DNA of 64,000 bases from Psittacicella melopsittaci (GTDB lineage: Bacteria; Pseudomonadota; Gammaproteobacteria; Enterobacterales; Psittacicellaceae). The notes beneath the pieces are model-generated. The model saw nothing but the letters and a program-made list of their open reading frames with translations. It did no database searches and was not told the origin of the DNA. This document shows, piece after piece, positions 9,901 through 17,398 of this stretch (its first letter is position 1; each line of letters starts with the position of its first letter). Both the position numbers and the translations under genes were made by a program. The stretch lies in the NCBI RefSeq assembly GCF_003585925.1, contig NZ_NRJH01000003.1, forward strand, positions 32,537-96,536, read 5' to 3'.

Positions 9901-12900
9901 TTTTGTTTTAAGCGGGCAGCCTTATCTAAAATATGCGTTGGTGGCTCAAGAGGTACTTCAATATGCGGCTGATTGCGTAATCTTGCCCGAATTTTAGCAA
10001 TGGCTAACTCATGAGCAGCAGCCTCAGGGCTTTTTGCTTTCTCTTTACCTGGAACTGGATACCCCAGAGCATGAAGTTTATGAGCTAGAGCTGTATACTG
10101 CCCTGCAATGCCTGCGTAAAAATGGCGTAAGTACTTGCGCGTACTCTTAGCCTTGCCATAAGCAGTTTTAATATGAGTTACAATTTTCTCATAATGTTGA
10201 TATTGCTCATAAATCGCTTTTTGCTCGCGTTCACCATTTACTGGCAGGGGCGGAGCTATTTGTCCTTTGGCACCACTTTGCTCCCCAGTAAAATAATACT
10301 CAACCTTTTGCTTGCTATACCAAGAGTTATAGAGTTTATTAATTTTTTCCAGTAAGCCTAAATAGTGAATGGTTGTAGCATGGTGATTAGGTAAAGCATA
10401 AGGCTGAACCAATTGCTCTACTTGGTAATAAAGCAAGTTACCAAAGTTTTGTAAAATATGGCGTCCTTGCTCGAGACTAAACTGCTCGTTACCTTTTTTA
10501 ATCTCACGCTCTTGGGCAAAATGGCTAAGAGCTTGCCCTAAAGCCTCACCATAACTTGGAAAGCTCTTAAAAGCTTGCTTGCCTGGGTACTTTTGCTGCA
10601 AGCGTTTTAGCACTTGAGAGCAGGTTTTTGCTCCCATCGCATAGGCTTTGCTTGCTTGTGTTAGTTGTACCGAAGCTATTTCCCGCATGCCATAATCTAG
10701 GGTAAGAAAATCTATTTCTTCGGGAATATAAACTTGATAGGTATAGAGGCGATCTCTATCGGCAAAGTGCCCGAGGCGATTGCGTAATAGAGCACTGCCA
10801 ATTACCGAACCTGCATAGTTGTAGGCCAGATTTTGTAAATGCCCCATAGGCAGTTGCGCTTGCACCTTATAAGGAGCTAAAGCTTGCTCTGTACCTTGGA
10901 AAATAGCCTCACTATTCGTTGGCACGGTATAGAGCTCAGGATATTTACTTGGATTAGTAAAGGTTGAAATTCTTTTTGGTAAATAACTTAAAAGCTCAAC
11001 CCCGACATAGATTTTTATCTCTAAATCTTTTAAGCCCGCAACATCTCTTAATGAGAGTAAACCTATAGGGTTTACCACCCGTGAACTATCAGCAAATGGC
11101 TGTTGTAAAAAGCTTACTTTGGCATCTTGCTGACGCTTGAGATTTAAAAAGGTCAGGAGATTACGCTTAATAAAGTTAAGATCAATAATTTCCTCGCCTC
11201 GCTCGCCCAGTTCAGCAAAAGTTGGCAAGTCTTGTTCTGGCTCTGGGAGAGGTTGCACTTGAGGTTCGATTTTCTTTATCTGCTTAACGTCAGTGATTTT
11301 TGTTACTTTCACTCCCTCAGGCACTTGTCCTTCGAGTGCTAGGGCAATCCAAGATTTTGCTTTTGGTTCAGCTTCAACCACCACTGGCTTAACTTCTTGC
11401 CCAATGCGAGGCAAAATATAATCTAAGCGCTGTGGACTCGGAAGCCCTAAGTCAAGCTCTTGTCGCAGCACTTGCGGGCGCGGGCTTAATTGACGTAAAG
11501 CCTGTGCCAGTGTTTTACCGAGAATGCCCTCTTGCTTAAATTGAGCATAGAGAGCTCTTACTAAAGGAGCTACTTTGTCATTCAGGTAGCCGTCACTTAA
11601 AGCCAGAGCATAAGGATCAACTTTTTTAGCAGCTTTAACTTTAGTTTTGCTTTTTTCTTTGTTGAGGCTCAGAGCATAAGCAACTTCGAGACCACGTAAA
11701 CGAGCGACAAAATAAGCATTGAGATTTAAATAACCTAAAGCAAACTGCAAGGTTAAGTAGCGATTATAGAACTCAAGTTGAGCATTGTTTAAACTCAGCT
11801 CTTGTTCGAGATAACGCAAGTGAGCAAAAGCGTGCGGATCATCACTTTGTAAATAAGCAAAGTAACGAGCAAAAGGTTGATTTTCGCTAGCATCTTTATA
11901 GCTTAAAAAGCTATTACCTTGAGCAGCACTGAGAATGTGCTCTAGGTGCTCTTGAATGCCTGGAGCTAAGTCCTCGCTATTCTTGCCTAGCAGGCTTAGA
12001 TTATTATGCGTTTGGCTATATTGCCCAGGTAAAGAAGCAAACTCCTCGAGCTTATAGCGACTTGCTTCTAGTTTTAAGGCAAATAAACTTTCGAGTTGGA
12101 GGATTACGTCATCTAAGCGCTTGTTAAACTTTTGCACTACTAGTCTTGGGGCATGGGCAGGTAAAACAGCCTGGGCAAAACTTTGTTCTTTGGCAGAGGC
12201 AGGAAGTTTTAACCAAGAGTTAAAATCAAGCAGAGTTGGCTTTTCTTCTCGCTCATGGGCTAAAGCCTCGAGATACTCATAAGCACCTAACTCAGGAGCA
12301 GGAGCAAATGGAGAAACATAATCTTGCCCTAAATCACGCGTGAGTTCGGCAAAGCTCAGTTGCTTGTCTTTGCCTTTTTTACGCCCATAACAAGTTTTTA
12401 TTTGCTCGTCTATGCAGGTAATAAAGTCTGCAATTAAATCTTGCGCTTTAGCTTTGAGTTGTTCAGGGCTCGGAAGCTTGCTTGATTTTTTCTCGCTAGT
12501 TGCCTGAGCATAAATTTGCTGGCCCAGACGAGCTAATAAATTAGCAAAAGGAGCTAACTCTTCTTGCCCTAGGTTCGCTAGGGCTTCGAGAATATCTCCA
12601 CTTAGCACCATAGCAGCGGTATAAGGATGCTCCAGGTCTTTACTTTTTTCTATATCTTTGAGAGCTTTACTGCTTGTCGTTACCCCTAAATACTGCCCGA
12701 GGCTGGCATAGGCTTGCTCTGGAAATAATAAAGCACCTTCGGCATTAATAGTGTTACTTAAGTAAGGAGCAAAACTATACTTGCTTACATCAAATAGGGC
12801 ATATACCTCATTCCCCCAATAGTAGCGGGCAAGGTCGCCATTAAATGTAGGTAAACTCTGGCGATCTTTATAAGGAATTAACCAATTAATGCTCGGCAGA

Positions 12901-13733
12901 TTAGGAACTTTCTCATAATCAAAATGTAAATCGTAAGACGAACCTACAGTTATATTGGGAGCACAAAAGCCTTTGCAACTAAAGTTAAGATGTAAAATCC
13001 GTAAGCAGATGCCTAGCGTTGGTGGGGCAGAAGTAAACTCCGAGGCAAGATACTGCTTTATTTGCTCAGCAAAGCCCAGCATTTTACCTAAAGCAGGTTT
13101 ACTACTTAAAAACGGAGCCGCTTCATTCCAACTTGTACGTTGGCGTTTACTTAACTCTTGTAAGCGTTTTTTACTGGTTTGTAAATTATGTAAATAGCCA
13201 CGTGCCTCTTGTTTTATTACCTTGCTTTTGGCTTTAAAGGCAGGGCACTTTTGGCTTTTTTGGTATAAACGCACAAGCTTACGCGCATCATAACCTAGAG
13301 TTCTTACTCTTTGGTCATACTGCAGGCAATATCTGCGAATTGCTCCTAAAAAAAGTAGAGTTTGTTTTTGTTCGAGAAAATAGGTTGCTTGTGCTCCCTT
13401 GTCGTAAACCATGAGGTTTATTTCTCGTCCGCGGCCACCACGGTAAAGAGGAATTTGGTTGAGGTTAGTCCCTGCATGAGCTGCCAAATTAGGGTCTACA
13501 TGCAGGTTAAAAGTAGATTTTGTTTTTTGGTTGAGACGAACGGCAAGATACCTTTGCGGCTGCTGGAAAAAGCTTGCACTAGCAAAGCTATTTACTCCCG
13601 CGGCATCTTGACCTTTTTGCCGATAGTTGCGCTCAAGTTGATTGCTGACAATTAAATAATAATGATCTTCTTTGAGGGCAAAGTTAGCTGCTGAATACCG
13701 AAAAACAAAATACTTATTTAAGACATTTTGCAT
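6969..13733 (-). CDS. Giant protein of unknown function (2,254 residues)
   Basis: I do not recognise a domain. The ATG at 13733 is preferred; the frame stays open to a TTG at 13760 that overlaps rsmE and would add nine residues. From the ATG there is a 13-bp gap to the rsmE stop, so it is probably co-transcribed with thiI and rsmE. The protein is rich in Leu, Ala, Gln and Tyr, with helical Lys/Glu-rich stretches (for example around KEEAYAFLSKKYDKEQASLV). I see no signal peptide, membrane segment, Walker motif or simple internal repeat. The C-terminus is charged (KPKPKDKTDKEQ). The reading frame is intact over 6.8 kb, so the gene is under selection or recent. A similar-sized orphan lies at 18883, but I see no clear homology between the two by eye. 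Confidence 0.8.
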   Translation of the reverse strand: MQNVLNKYFVFRYSAANFALKEDHYYLIVSNQLERNYRQKGQDAAGVNSFASASFFQQPQRYLAVRLNQKTKSTFNLHVDPNLAAHAGTNLNQIPLYRGGRGREINLMVYDKGAQATYFLEQKQTLLFLGAIRRYCLQYDQRVRTLGYDARKLVRLYQKSQKCPAFKAKSKVIKQEARGYLHNLQTSKKRLQELSKRQRTSWNEAAPFLSSKPALGKMLGFAEQIKQYLASEFTSAPPTLGICLRILHLNFSCKGFCAPNITVGSSYDLHFDYEKVPNLPSINWLIPYKDRQSLPTFNGDLARYYWGNEVYALFDVSKYSFAPYLSNTINAEGALLFPEQAYASLGQYLGVTTSSKALKDIEKSKDLEHPYTAAMVLSGDILEALANLGQEELAPFANLLARLGQQIYAQATSEKKSSKLPSPEQLKAKAQDLIADFITCIDEQIKTCYGRKKGKDKQLSFAELTRDLGQDYVSPFAPAPELGAYEYLEALAHEREEKPTLLDFNSWLKLPASAKEQSFAQAVLPAHAPRLVVQKFNKRLDDVILQLESLFALKLEASRYKLEEFASLPGQYSQTHNNLSLLGKNSEDLAPGIQEHLEHILSAAQGNSFLSYKDASENQPFARYFAYLQSDDPHAFAHLRYLEQELSLNNAQLEFYNRYLTLQFALGYLNLNAYFVARLRGLEVAYALSLNKEKSKTKVKAAKKVDPYALALSDGYLNDKVAPLVRALYAQFKQEGILGKTLAQALRQLSPRPQVLRQELDLGLPSPQRLDYILPRIGQEVKPVVVEAEPKAKSWIALALEGQVPEGVKVTKITDVKQIKKIEPQVQPLPEPEQDLPTFAELGERGEEIIDLNFIKRNLLTFLNLKRQQDAKVSFLQQPFADSSRVVNPIGLLSLRDVAGLKDLEIKIYVGVELLSYLPKRISTFTNPSKYPELYTVPTNSEAIFQGTEQALAPYKVQAQLPMGHLQNLAYNYAGSVIGSALLRNRLGHFADRDRLYTYQVYIPEEIDFLTLDYGMREIASVQLTQASKAYAMGAKTCSQVLKRLQQKYPGKQAFKSFPSYGEALGQALSHFAQEREIKKGNEQFSLEQGRHILQNFGNLLYYQVEQLVQPYALPNHHATTIHYLGLLEKINKLYNSWYSKQKVEYYFTGEQSGAKGQIAPPLPVNGEREQKAIYEQYQHYEKIVTHIKTAYGKAKSTRKYLRHFYAGIAGQYTALAHKLHALGYPVPGKEKAKSPEAAAHELAIAKIRARLRNQPHIEVPLEPPTHILDKAARLKQKQISQKVLEEILKINTKAEQYVNLHNLPLIKHVPEFAPVREFVEEISQQTINELKDNCRRALRDLYRKVLLCNLEKRQMVAAQRPELYAVRIHALEDKIWDLELDWCRLIARFVCMGASQKELRPEFFNYALHAGMRPYLVAQVEKTVRDYMGTRKFITAIEILEKSFIPHKSAYRRNKALREALSRSLREYQSFKRDGANVPSREQVLSQYDEPVKPRATPRERKYRSYRDRIEDFFYEQTYERVFNRNYHDTKDAFDDFNLENVMAQVLEGLSEIEISLDDFLDLPLERIKALLLEPRIYNRIVSRWFDFDTPLLKEILANTLMRHLFKFCRTYHQHGCKVHVADPLLYAHNWLRVFYNLLDELYYSQEIMLNDAKMRMFTPWQRLQVHHQVLDKLIGFIHEAVDEVEQEFKQFNRVNIIVKEQLAQAKEEAYAFLSKKYDKEQASLVKAKKKLKQLETKALEGLDEHMQDLALNQANYTLKHLTKVRKFTLDPVPRLEYELVKRYRQSLQDATLDNMQFYNLHQYIVAEKVEQIKEQIANYRKFMQVAYNISDAELEAKQAQLSQVEIAPYLKEHYKLQHLLLLINPISEQELAQVRPLDFASFNALLLGRMQQEQPQAPNQGIWQLAPEQERDDAIATVYRQILTQLEDNPFADYEQGQELLKQILAGKTEFSLENWLQMCKLNLSLGRSHAGFTHALLAWLIASLTKLNYGLVYASVAHPEFLTFYREFSVDYTYLQRQYQHLAQGGKGHQRIAPPQLEYPVAALRELDTFDARRFVSMPDEFKSNAFVLFALKASNKYQLKQKAFAKQIPAVFAERFKLKPEQYPALYADFAQYLQEQFWQGQAYTALVHWVSLKDKLGYKDFNLAFGSLYRFKDKVNNLYTSPYYWNSIDLTQIIVPVNRRQGNYADLVAYFNWQKSVFEDQGARIQRYLSHRRKFERNSTPSATAQEVWEKWQEEFAKPKPKDKTDKEQ

Positions 13734-13746
13734 GGCAATTTCTCGT

Positions 13747-14490
13747 CTATAAGTCTCCAAGTTGAGCTTGGAGAATCGCTAGGGCAGTAAGCCCAGCTGT
13801 TTCTGTCCGTAAAACGCGCGGTCCTAAATTGAAATCGGTAAAACCTACCTCGCTTGCTTGGGCAATTTCTTGCTCGGATAAGCCACCTTCTGAGCCTATG
13901 AGCAGATTAATTTGCTCATACTCAGGAGCTATATTGCGTAAGCGTTGCCCCGCAAAAGGATTTAAATTAACATAGAGGCACTTATCCTGAGGTTTTACTT
14001 GGGCAAAGTACTCTTTTATGCTAATGGCTGGATTTAAACGAGGAATGCTATCGCGATAACTCTGCAAACAAGCAGCAACGATAATTGCTTGCCAGTGTGC
14101 CATTTTTTTAGCGAGGCGTTCGCCGCTCAGGCTTACCCCACAACGCTCGGTAAAAATAGGGGTAATTTCTTTTACCCCTAATTCTACTGCTTTTTGGATA
14201 GTAAGATCCATGCGATCACCACGGGAAATACCTTGAATTAAATGCAAATGTAGAGGCGACTCATTGTTTGCCACCACATATTCATGCAGTTCTACTTGGG
14301 CAGATTTTTTTGCCACATTAACTAGAGTACCCACATAGTGACCACCCGAGCCATCAACAACATGAATTTGTTCGCCGTCAGTTAAACGTAACACTTTGCA
14401 TAGATGCTGAAAAGAATCATCGCTCAAGGTTAAAGTATAAGGTAGGCTTACTTCAAGCACTTGCGGGTGATAGGTACGATATAAACGCAT
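13747..14490 (-). CDS. rsmE: 16S rRNA (uracil-1498 N3) methyltransferase RsmE
   Basis: 247 residues, the usual family length of about 240. The C-terminal half has the SPOUT-knot motifs of RsmE: IGSEGGLSEQEI and NLGPRVLRTETAGLTAL, which form the S-adenosylmethionine-binding trefoil. The N-terminal part with FQHLCKVLRLTDGEQIHVVDG is the PUA-like RNA-binding domain. The enzyme methylates N3 of U1498 in 16S rRNA of the small ribosomal subunit. It starts three bases after the thiI stop codon and is followed closely by the giant gene, so the three form a leftward operon of which two members are RNA-modification enzymes. Confidence 0.95.
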   Translation of the reverse strand: MRLYRTYHPQVLEVSLPYTLTLSDDSFQHLCKVLRLTDGEQIHVVDGSGGHYVGTLVNVAKKSAQVELHEYVVANNESPLHLHLIQGISRGDRMDLTIQKAVELGVKEITPIFTERCGVSLSGERLAKKMAHWQAIIVAACLQSYRDSIPRLNPAISIKEYFAQVKPQDKCLYVNLNPFAGQRLRNIAPEYEQINLLIGSEGGLSEQEIAQASEVGFTDFNLGPRVLRTETAGLTALAILQAQLGDL

Positions 14491-14493
14491 AAT

Positions 14494-16029
14494 CTATTTG
14501 TATTTCGAAGTTAAGGAAGAGGTAGTGTCGTCAGCTTGTCCTTTAACTAAAGGATCCTCAAAGCTAAAGTCTTTAGCCAGCACTACAACATTTTTATGAC
14601 CATTTTCAATGAGATTTACTGCCTGAATCCGGCTTAGTAAGCCTTTAGTACAGTAAAGCACATAACGTTTGCTTTGATCTAATTCAGCAAACTTTTCTCC
14701 TAAAGCAAAGAAAGGTATATTAAGCACGCTTACTGGCCATGGATTATTAGCTTGCTCAAAAGTCTCAGCGTCACGTACATCTATTACCACGTCAGTAGCA
14801 GGATTTAAGTGATGCACAAAAGTTAATTGCGTCGACTCTATGTGAGCTAAATCTTGACTGGCAATGTCACGTAAACTTTCTACTTTAGCTGAATCTAAAG
14901 CTTGAGCTACTAGAGCTTCTATATCAAGTTTACTTTCTTCTTGCTCTAAAGTAGCACGGTCGGCAGCTATGGTTGGTTTTTTCCCCATAATGCCACAGAA
15001 CTCTTGCACGCGTGCCGAGATTTCGGCAGTTTGGATTTGCTGGGCAATGCGAATAATTTCTTCTTTGTCCATGGCAATTAATGGACGTAAGACTGGTATT
15101 TCACTTACACGTTCAATTTCGGCAAGGTTTTTTAGTGTTTGCGAACTTACTTGCCCTAGAGCTTCACCTGTTACCAGACCATCGATGCGTAAACGACGGG
15201 CAATGGCATTAGCCACGCGATAGAACATACGTTTTAAGCACACGCCTGTATAACCATCACTTACGGCATTGGCAATATTGAGCATAATTGGGTAAAAGTC
15301 TACGGTAACAAATTTTACATTATGCGAAGCTGAGTAGCCTTGCCAAATTTTTCTCGCAATACGTTTTACATAATACTCATGCTCTTGTCCCCCGAGATTG
15401 AAAAAGACATAATGCAGTTTACAGCCTCGACGAATCATTTGCCATGAAGATACTGCTGAGTCGTAACCCCCAGAAATCATTGAGAGTACGGCATCTTGAG
15501 TACCAATTGGGAAGCCCCCTAAACCAGAAAAACTATGCTCAATTAAAAAAGCTTGCTCATTGTCAATTTCAATTTGTACGGTTTCTTCAGGCTTGGTAAG
15601 GTTTACACTAGCCCCAGGAATATTTTGTCGTAAGCCACCACCAACGTAGCGTTCGATATCGATTGAACGTACTTGGTGTTTACCTTTACGTTTTACCCGC
15701 ACACAAAAAGTTTTATTTTGCAGACGTTGAGCATTAAGTTTTAACACTTCCTCAAATAATTGATGCATATCCACAAAAGGCACGAGCTTAATTTTTAGGA
15801 TCTTCTGAATTCCAGGTACTTGACGCAGAATCTGCACAAATACAGGATATAACGCTGGATCACATTTTGCTCGCACGAGAATATTGTCCCAGTTAGGTTG
15901 AATGGAACAATCAAGATTATAAGTTTTTAAACTTTGACGTATGTTTGATGAAAGAATTTTTACAAAACGCTTGCGTACTGAGTCTGACTTGGTCACTATC
16001 TCAGGATGCAGTTTAATGCGCAAATACAT
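14494..16029 (-). CDS. thiI: tRNA 4-thiouridine synthetase ThiI with rhodanese domain
   Basis: 511 residues; the E. coli protein has 482. The order is an N-terminal ferredoxin-like/THUMP RNA-binding region (residues about 1-165), a PP-loop ATPase domain with SGGYDSAVSS (186-195), the conserved Cys345 in EFCGIMGKKP, and a C-terminal rhodanese domain with Cys460 in YCTKGLLSRIQA, equivalent to the persulfide-carrying Cys456 of E. coli. It adenylates U8 of tRNA and transfers sulfur to give s4U, a near-UV sensor; in many gammaproteobacteria it also feeds sulfur to thiamine thiazole synthesis. All key residues are present. It is first gene of the thiI-rsmE-giant unit. Confidence 0.96.
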   Translation of the reverse strand: MYLRIKLHPEIVTKSDSVRKRFVKILSSNIRQSLKTYNLDCSIQPNWDNILVRAKCDPALYPVFVQILRQVPGIQKILKIKLVPFVDMHQLFEEVLKLNAQRLQNKTFCVRVKRKGKHQVRSIDIERYVGGGLRQNIPGASVNLTKPEETVQIEIDNEQAFLIEHSFSGLGGFPIGTQDAVLSMISGGYDSAVSSWQMIRRGCKLHYVFFNLGGQEHEYYVKRIARKIWQGYSASHNVKFVTVDFYPIMLNIANAVSDGYTGVCLKRMFYRVANAIARRLRIDGLVTGEALGQVSSQTLKNLAEIERVSEIPVLRPLIAMDKEEIIRIAQQIQTAEISARVQEFCGIMGKKPTIAADRATLEQEESKLDIEALVAQALDSAKVESLRDIASQDLAHIESTQLTFVHHLNPATDVVIDVRDAETFEQANNPWPVSVLNIPFFALGEKFAELDQSKRYVLYCTKGLLSRIQAVNLIENGHKNVVVLAKDFSFEDPLVKGQADDTTSSLTSKYK

Positions 16030-16515
16030 ATCTATCCTTGTAGAGGTTTTTAAATACTAACTTAAATATCAATTTCCTTGAGTTAGAAAATAACTTCAAG
16101 TATTGTCTATTATACCGCGTTTAGCCAATCCCCGCAAAAGCATTTTGTCGCATTTTCCGCGACTTTAGCTCGCTTTTTTGCCTTAGCCAACTTGCCTTAG
16201 CAAGCAAGAAAACCCGGAGCTAAAACCTAGGCAAGGCTTTAACAAAAAAGAGAGCAAGTTCTTAGCAAAATTCTGAATCAACTGTACCTTAAAATAAAAC
16301 TCTAAACCCGCCGTTACCAAATCCCAAATACAAACTGCTCCCTAACTTCATTTTTCTTAGTTCAAGCTTATTTTTATATTCTTGCTTTAAGTTGTTTTTT
16401 ATTTTCTTATTTCAAGTTATTTTTCTACTTCCTTGCTTTAAGCTGAATTTTATCTCCTTGTTTTAAGCTGATTTTTAGGTTTTTTTTGCCAATAATGTTC
16501 ATTTTTTTCTCAGAA
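16030..16515. other. Gene-free region with 25-bp tandem repeat
   Basis: The 5' part holds the unassigned promoter of thiI. From 16356 to about 16480 there are five degenerate copies of a pyrimidine-rich unit, CTTGCTTTAAGCTG plus T-rich spacer, starting at 16356, 16381, 16406, 16432 and 16457 (period 25-26 bp). No open frame of useful length is present. Confidence 0.55.
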
Positions 16516-16578
16516 AGTGTGATCTAGGTCACATTTTGACAAAAAAACAAAATAAAACTTGCATTTACTCTCTATAAT
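16516..16578 (+). promoter_or_regulatory. CRP-dependent promoter
   Basis: A perfect CRP half-site pair, TGTGA-TCTAGG-TCACA, lies at 16518-16533 (centre 16525.5), with A- and T-rich flanks as in the consensus. A TATAAT -10 element lies at 16573-16578, placing the start near 16585 and the CRP centre near -60, the class I position (-61.5). No good -35 element is at 17-bp spacing, as expected for an activator-dependent promoter. Confidence 0.8.
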
Positions 16579-16897
16579 GAGATTAGAGGATAAGGATAAT
16601 ATTTTAGTCCTTAACCAATAATAAATAATAAAAAATCAGCCTCAGCTAAAAAAGCTAAAGCATCCTCTCGAGCTAAAACAGACTTAATAACTCCCCAGAG
16701 CTAAAAATCTATAATTCCCCTCAAGAGAGATACTACCCCTATACTTCTTCTCACAAGCCAAGATAATTCTTCTCACGAGCAAAATAATCTCCCTAAGCTA
16801 ACAACAAAAATGTTTGCCCTTTAAGCTATTTAGCAATATCTCCCTTGAGATAGCTAGTTGCTGTACGTCCATTGCTTACCAATAGTACGTATACAAG

Positions 16898-17064
16898 ATA
16901 GTAATAATGCCTCTACAAGATAACCACAGTACCTATGTAAAATAGTAATTGTGCCTATGCTAGATAACAAGTACAAATCTAGCTAAATAACAAGTACAAA
17001 TCAGGAAAGATAACAAGTACTAGTCTGGCTAGTTAACAAGTATAAATCTGCCTAGATAACAAGC
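16898..17064 (+). repeat. 23-bp tandem repeat inside the candidate RNA
   Basis: The motif TAACAAG recurs at 16965, 16988, 17011, 17034 and 17057, exactly 23 bp apart, in units like CTAGATAACAAGTACAAATC. Three more degraded units (21-23 bp) lie upstream from 16898. Each good unit can form a tiny hairpin AGAT/ATCT with AACAAGTACAA in the loop. Confidence 0.85.
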
Positions 17065-17198
17065 CTCGCAAAGTATTTTGTTTTAGTTAGGTACAACTTA
17101 GCTCGCAGAGACTGGCAAGTTAAATTCGGCACGGCAAGCTTTAGTTACTTAAACTCAGATGGCTGCCTGCATACCTCTTGCCTTACCTTATATCTCAA

Positions 17199-17306
17199 TG
17201 TGTAGCCTCTAGGATATTTAAAAAAAATTGGTAGCTCCCAATTTTTTTGAGAGATTCGGCTCACATACTGTCACCTACGAGGCTACACACCTAAAATAGT
17301 ATGTGA
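17199..17306 (+). other. H-type pseudoknot with nested hairpin
   Basis: Helix 1 pairs TGTGTAGCCTC (17199-17209) with GAGGCTACACA (17279-17289), 11 perfect pairs. Helix 2 pairs TCACATACT (17261-17269), inside helix 1's loop, with AGTATGTGA (17298-17306), outside it, 9 perfect pairs. A third perfect 11-bp hairpin (17221-17231 with 17238-17248, loop TAGCTC) sits inside. The crossing helices make a pseudoknot directly before the terminator. Confidence 0.8.
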
Positions 17307-17315
17307 ATTGCAAAT

Positions 17316-17345
17316 ACCAAGAGTGACCTGCTCTTGGTTTTTTTC
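17316..17345 (+). terminator. Rho-independent terminator of the candidate RNA
   Basis: Stem ACCAAGAG / CTCTTGGT with loop TGACCTG, followed by TTTTTTT. It lies 54 bp before the lpxH start and so separates the upstream RNA from lpxH. Confidence 0.85.
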
Positions 17346-17350
17346 TCTTA

Positions 17351-17359
17351 TGTTAAAAT
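17351..17359 (+). promoter_or_regulatory. Possible extended -10 promoter of lpxH
   Basis: TGTTAAAAT matches the extended -10 form TGnTATAAT with one change. It lies between the terminator and the lpxH start codon and would give a leader of about 33 nt. Confidence 0.4.
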
Positions 17360-17398
17360 AATTGCGTAATAATCTATTTTTTATCCCGTAAAAAAGCT

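Larger units (their letters stand above)
16585..17345 (+). ncRNA. Candidate CRP-activated ~760-nt structured RNA
   Basis: The segment between the CRP promoter and the terminator has no frame over 15 codons with a ribosome site. Its 5' third carries repeated C-rich patches (CCTCTCGAG, CTCCCCAGAG, TTCCCCTC, TACCCCTA, ATCTCCC), several in small hairpins such as ATCTC-CCTT-GAGAT; such patches could pair with Shine-Dalgarno regions. The middle is a 23-nt tandem repeat. The 3' end folds a long pseudoknot and a terminator. The lpxH gene downstream appears to have its own extended -10, so this is more likely a stand-alone RNA than a leader. No known RNA family was recognised; RNase P, tmRNA and 6S signatures are absent. 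Confidence 0.6.

Noticed and set aside
16356..17064. Short tandem repeats as a CRISPR array
   Set aside because: Units of 23-25 bp follow each other without unique spacers and diverge gradually.
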